13,564 nucleotides of DNA, taken from assembly GCA_030642465.1 (NCBI GenBank), contig DAOWNS010000023.1, forward strand, positions 1 to 13,564, read 5' to 3'. Shown here piece by piece: positions 13,332 through 13,564 of this stretch (the first letter of the stretch is position 1; each line of letters starts with the position of its first letter). The notes below the pieces were generated by a model. The model did no database searches and had not been told where the DNA came from. It saw only the letters and a program-made list of their open reading frames with translations. This DNA comes from Candidatus Thorarchaeota archaeon (GTDB lineage: Archaea > Asgardarchaeota > Thorarchaeia > Thorarchaeales > Thorarchaeaceae). The translations under genes were made by a program, and so were the position numbers.

Positions 13332-13564
13332 TCACATGATTGGTACAGGACCGAATGTCAGTATTCTGAAAGCAATCCAGTAAATCAGTAAGGAAACTAT
13401 AAGGCTAATGACTGCAACTGCTCGAAATGAGCGTTTCAAAGTTTTGTGCCGAAACTTGAACATCCCAATGAATAGGCCAATGGCGCCACCAATGAATGAT
13501 GGCAGTAGCAGCGTAGCCTCTGCGATACGCCTTTCTTTCTTCTTAGCCTTTCTTTTGTCATAAC
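13332..13564 (-). CDS. DUF1294 family membrane protein (N-terminus beyond the window)
   Basis: Partial; 77 C-terminal codons are visible, ending in TGA at 13334-13332. It reads YDKRKAKKKERRIAEATLLL, then LPSFIGGAIGLFIGMFKFRHKTLKRSF, a second hydrophobic helix (VISLIVSLLIYWIAF) and a short tail. YDKRKAK, the RI.E.TLL helix with GGAIG, and FRHKT are the DUF1294 signature. These are small proteins with two or three membrane helices and no known function. The start and about one helix lie to the right of the window. Family call fairly sure. Confidence 0.8.
   Translation of the reverse strand, partial: YDKRKAKKKERRIAEATLLLPSFIGGAIGLFIGMFKFRHKTLKRSFRAVAVISLIVSLLIYWIAFRILTFGPVPIM

Noticed and set aside
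1..13564. CRISPR array, insertion sequence or integrase
   Set aside because: No regularly spaced repeats, no transposase or recombinase motifs, and no terminal inverted repeats were seen on either strand.

Overview
The window looks like a chromosomal stretch from an archaeon, probably a metagenome-derived one. The evidence is a tRNA-splicing-endonuclease-like protein, an archaeal PilT-type 'PINc' family ATPase, a HycI-type hydrogenase maturation protease, and TATA-like elements (CTTAA / CTTTAA) about 30-36 bases upstream of all three tRNA genes, with no bacterial -35/-10 pairs. Leucine-rich-repeat, LURP-one/tubby-like and proline/glycine-rich membrane proteins, and frequent TTG/GTG starts, would fit an Asgard (for example Thorarchaeia-like) lineage. 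That placement is inference; no marker gene here settles it.

Left part (1-4487): a minus-strand pair holds a membrane-anchored metallophosphoesterase whose C-terminus resembles a sulfite-oxidase-type molybdopterin domain, and a YkoE-like ECF transporter S component that runs off the left edge (TTGA stop/start overlap). Upstream lie a protein-kinase-fold phosphotransferase and, divergent from it, a small Cys-rich DUF6485 protein. Then come a 37-nt internally deleted copy of a tRNA-Arg and a YCF48/Asp-box beta-propeller protein with a membrane segment at each end.

Middle (4729-7948), all minus strand: tRNA-Arg(TCG), a decayed prenyltransferase/squalene-cyclase-like gene (in-frame TAA, frameshift, lost interior), a 24-residue-repeat LRR protein, methylthioribose-1-phosphate isomerase (mtnA), and a hydrogenase maturation protease. 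From the protease to the decayed gene this reads as one tightly packed transcription unit.

Right part (8051-13564): a plus-strand two-gene unit encodes a tRNA-endonuclease-like protein lacking the catalytic His, and a PINc-family ATPase lacking its PIN nuclease domain. It is followed by tRNA-Arg(CCT), whose CCA abuts the stop codon of the convergent rpiA with no spare base. Then come a one-pass membrane protein with a long Pro/Gly/Ser linker and a short C-terminal helix, a LURP-one-related protein, tRNA-Thr(TGT), a roughly 415-bp stretch with no convincing gene, and the C-terminus of a DUF1294 membrane protein leaving the right edge.

The best candidate for an undescribed system is the EndA-like/PIN-less ATPase pair: a non-canonical nuclease-fold protein appears to stand in, in trans, for the domain normally fused to this ATPase. 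All family assignments come from reading motifs by eye; no search was run.
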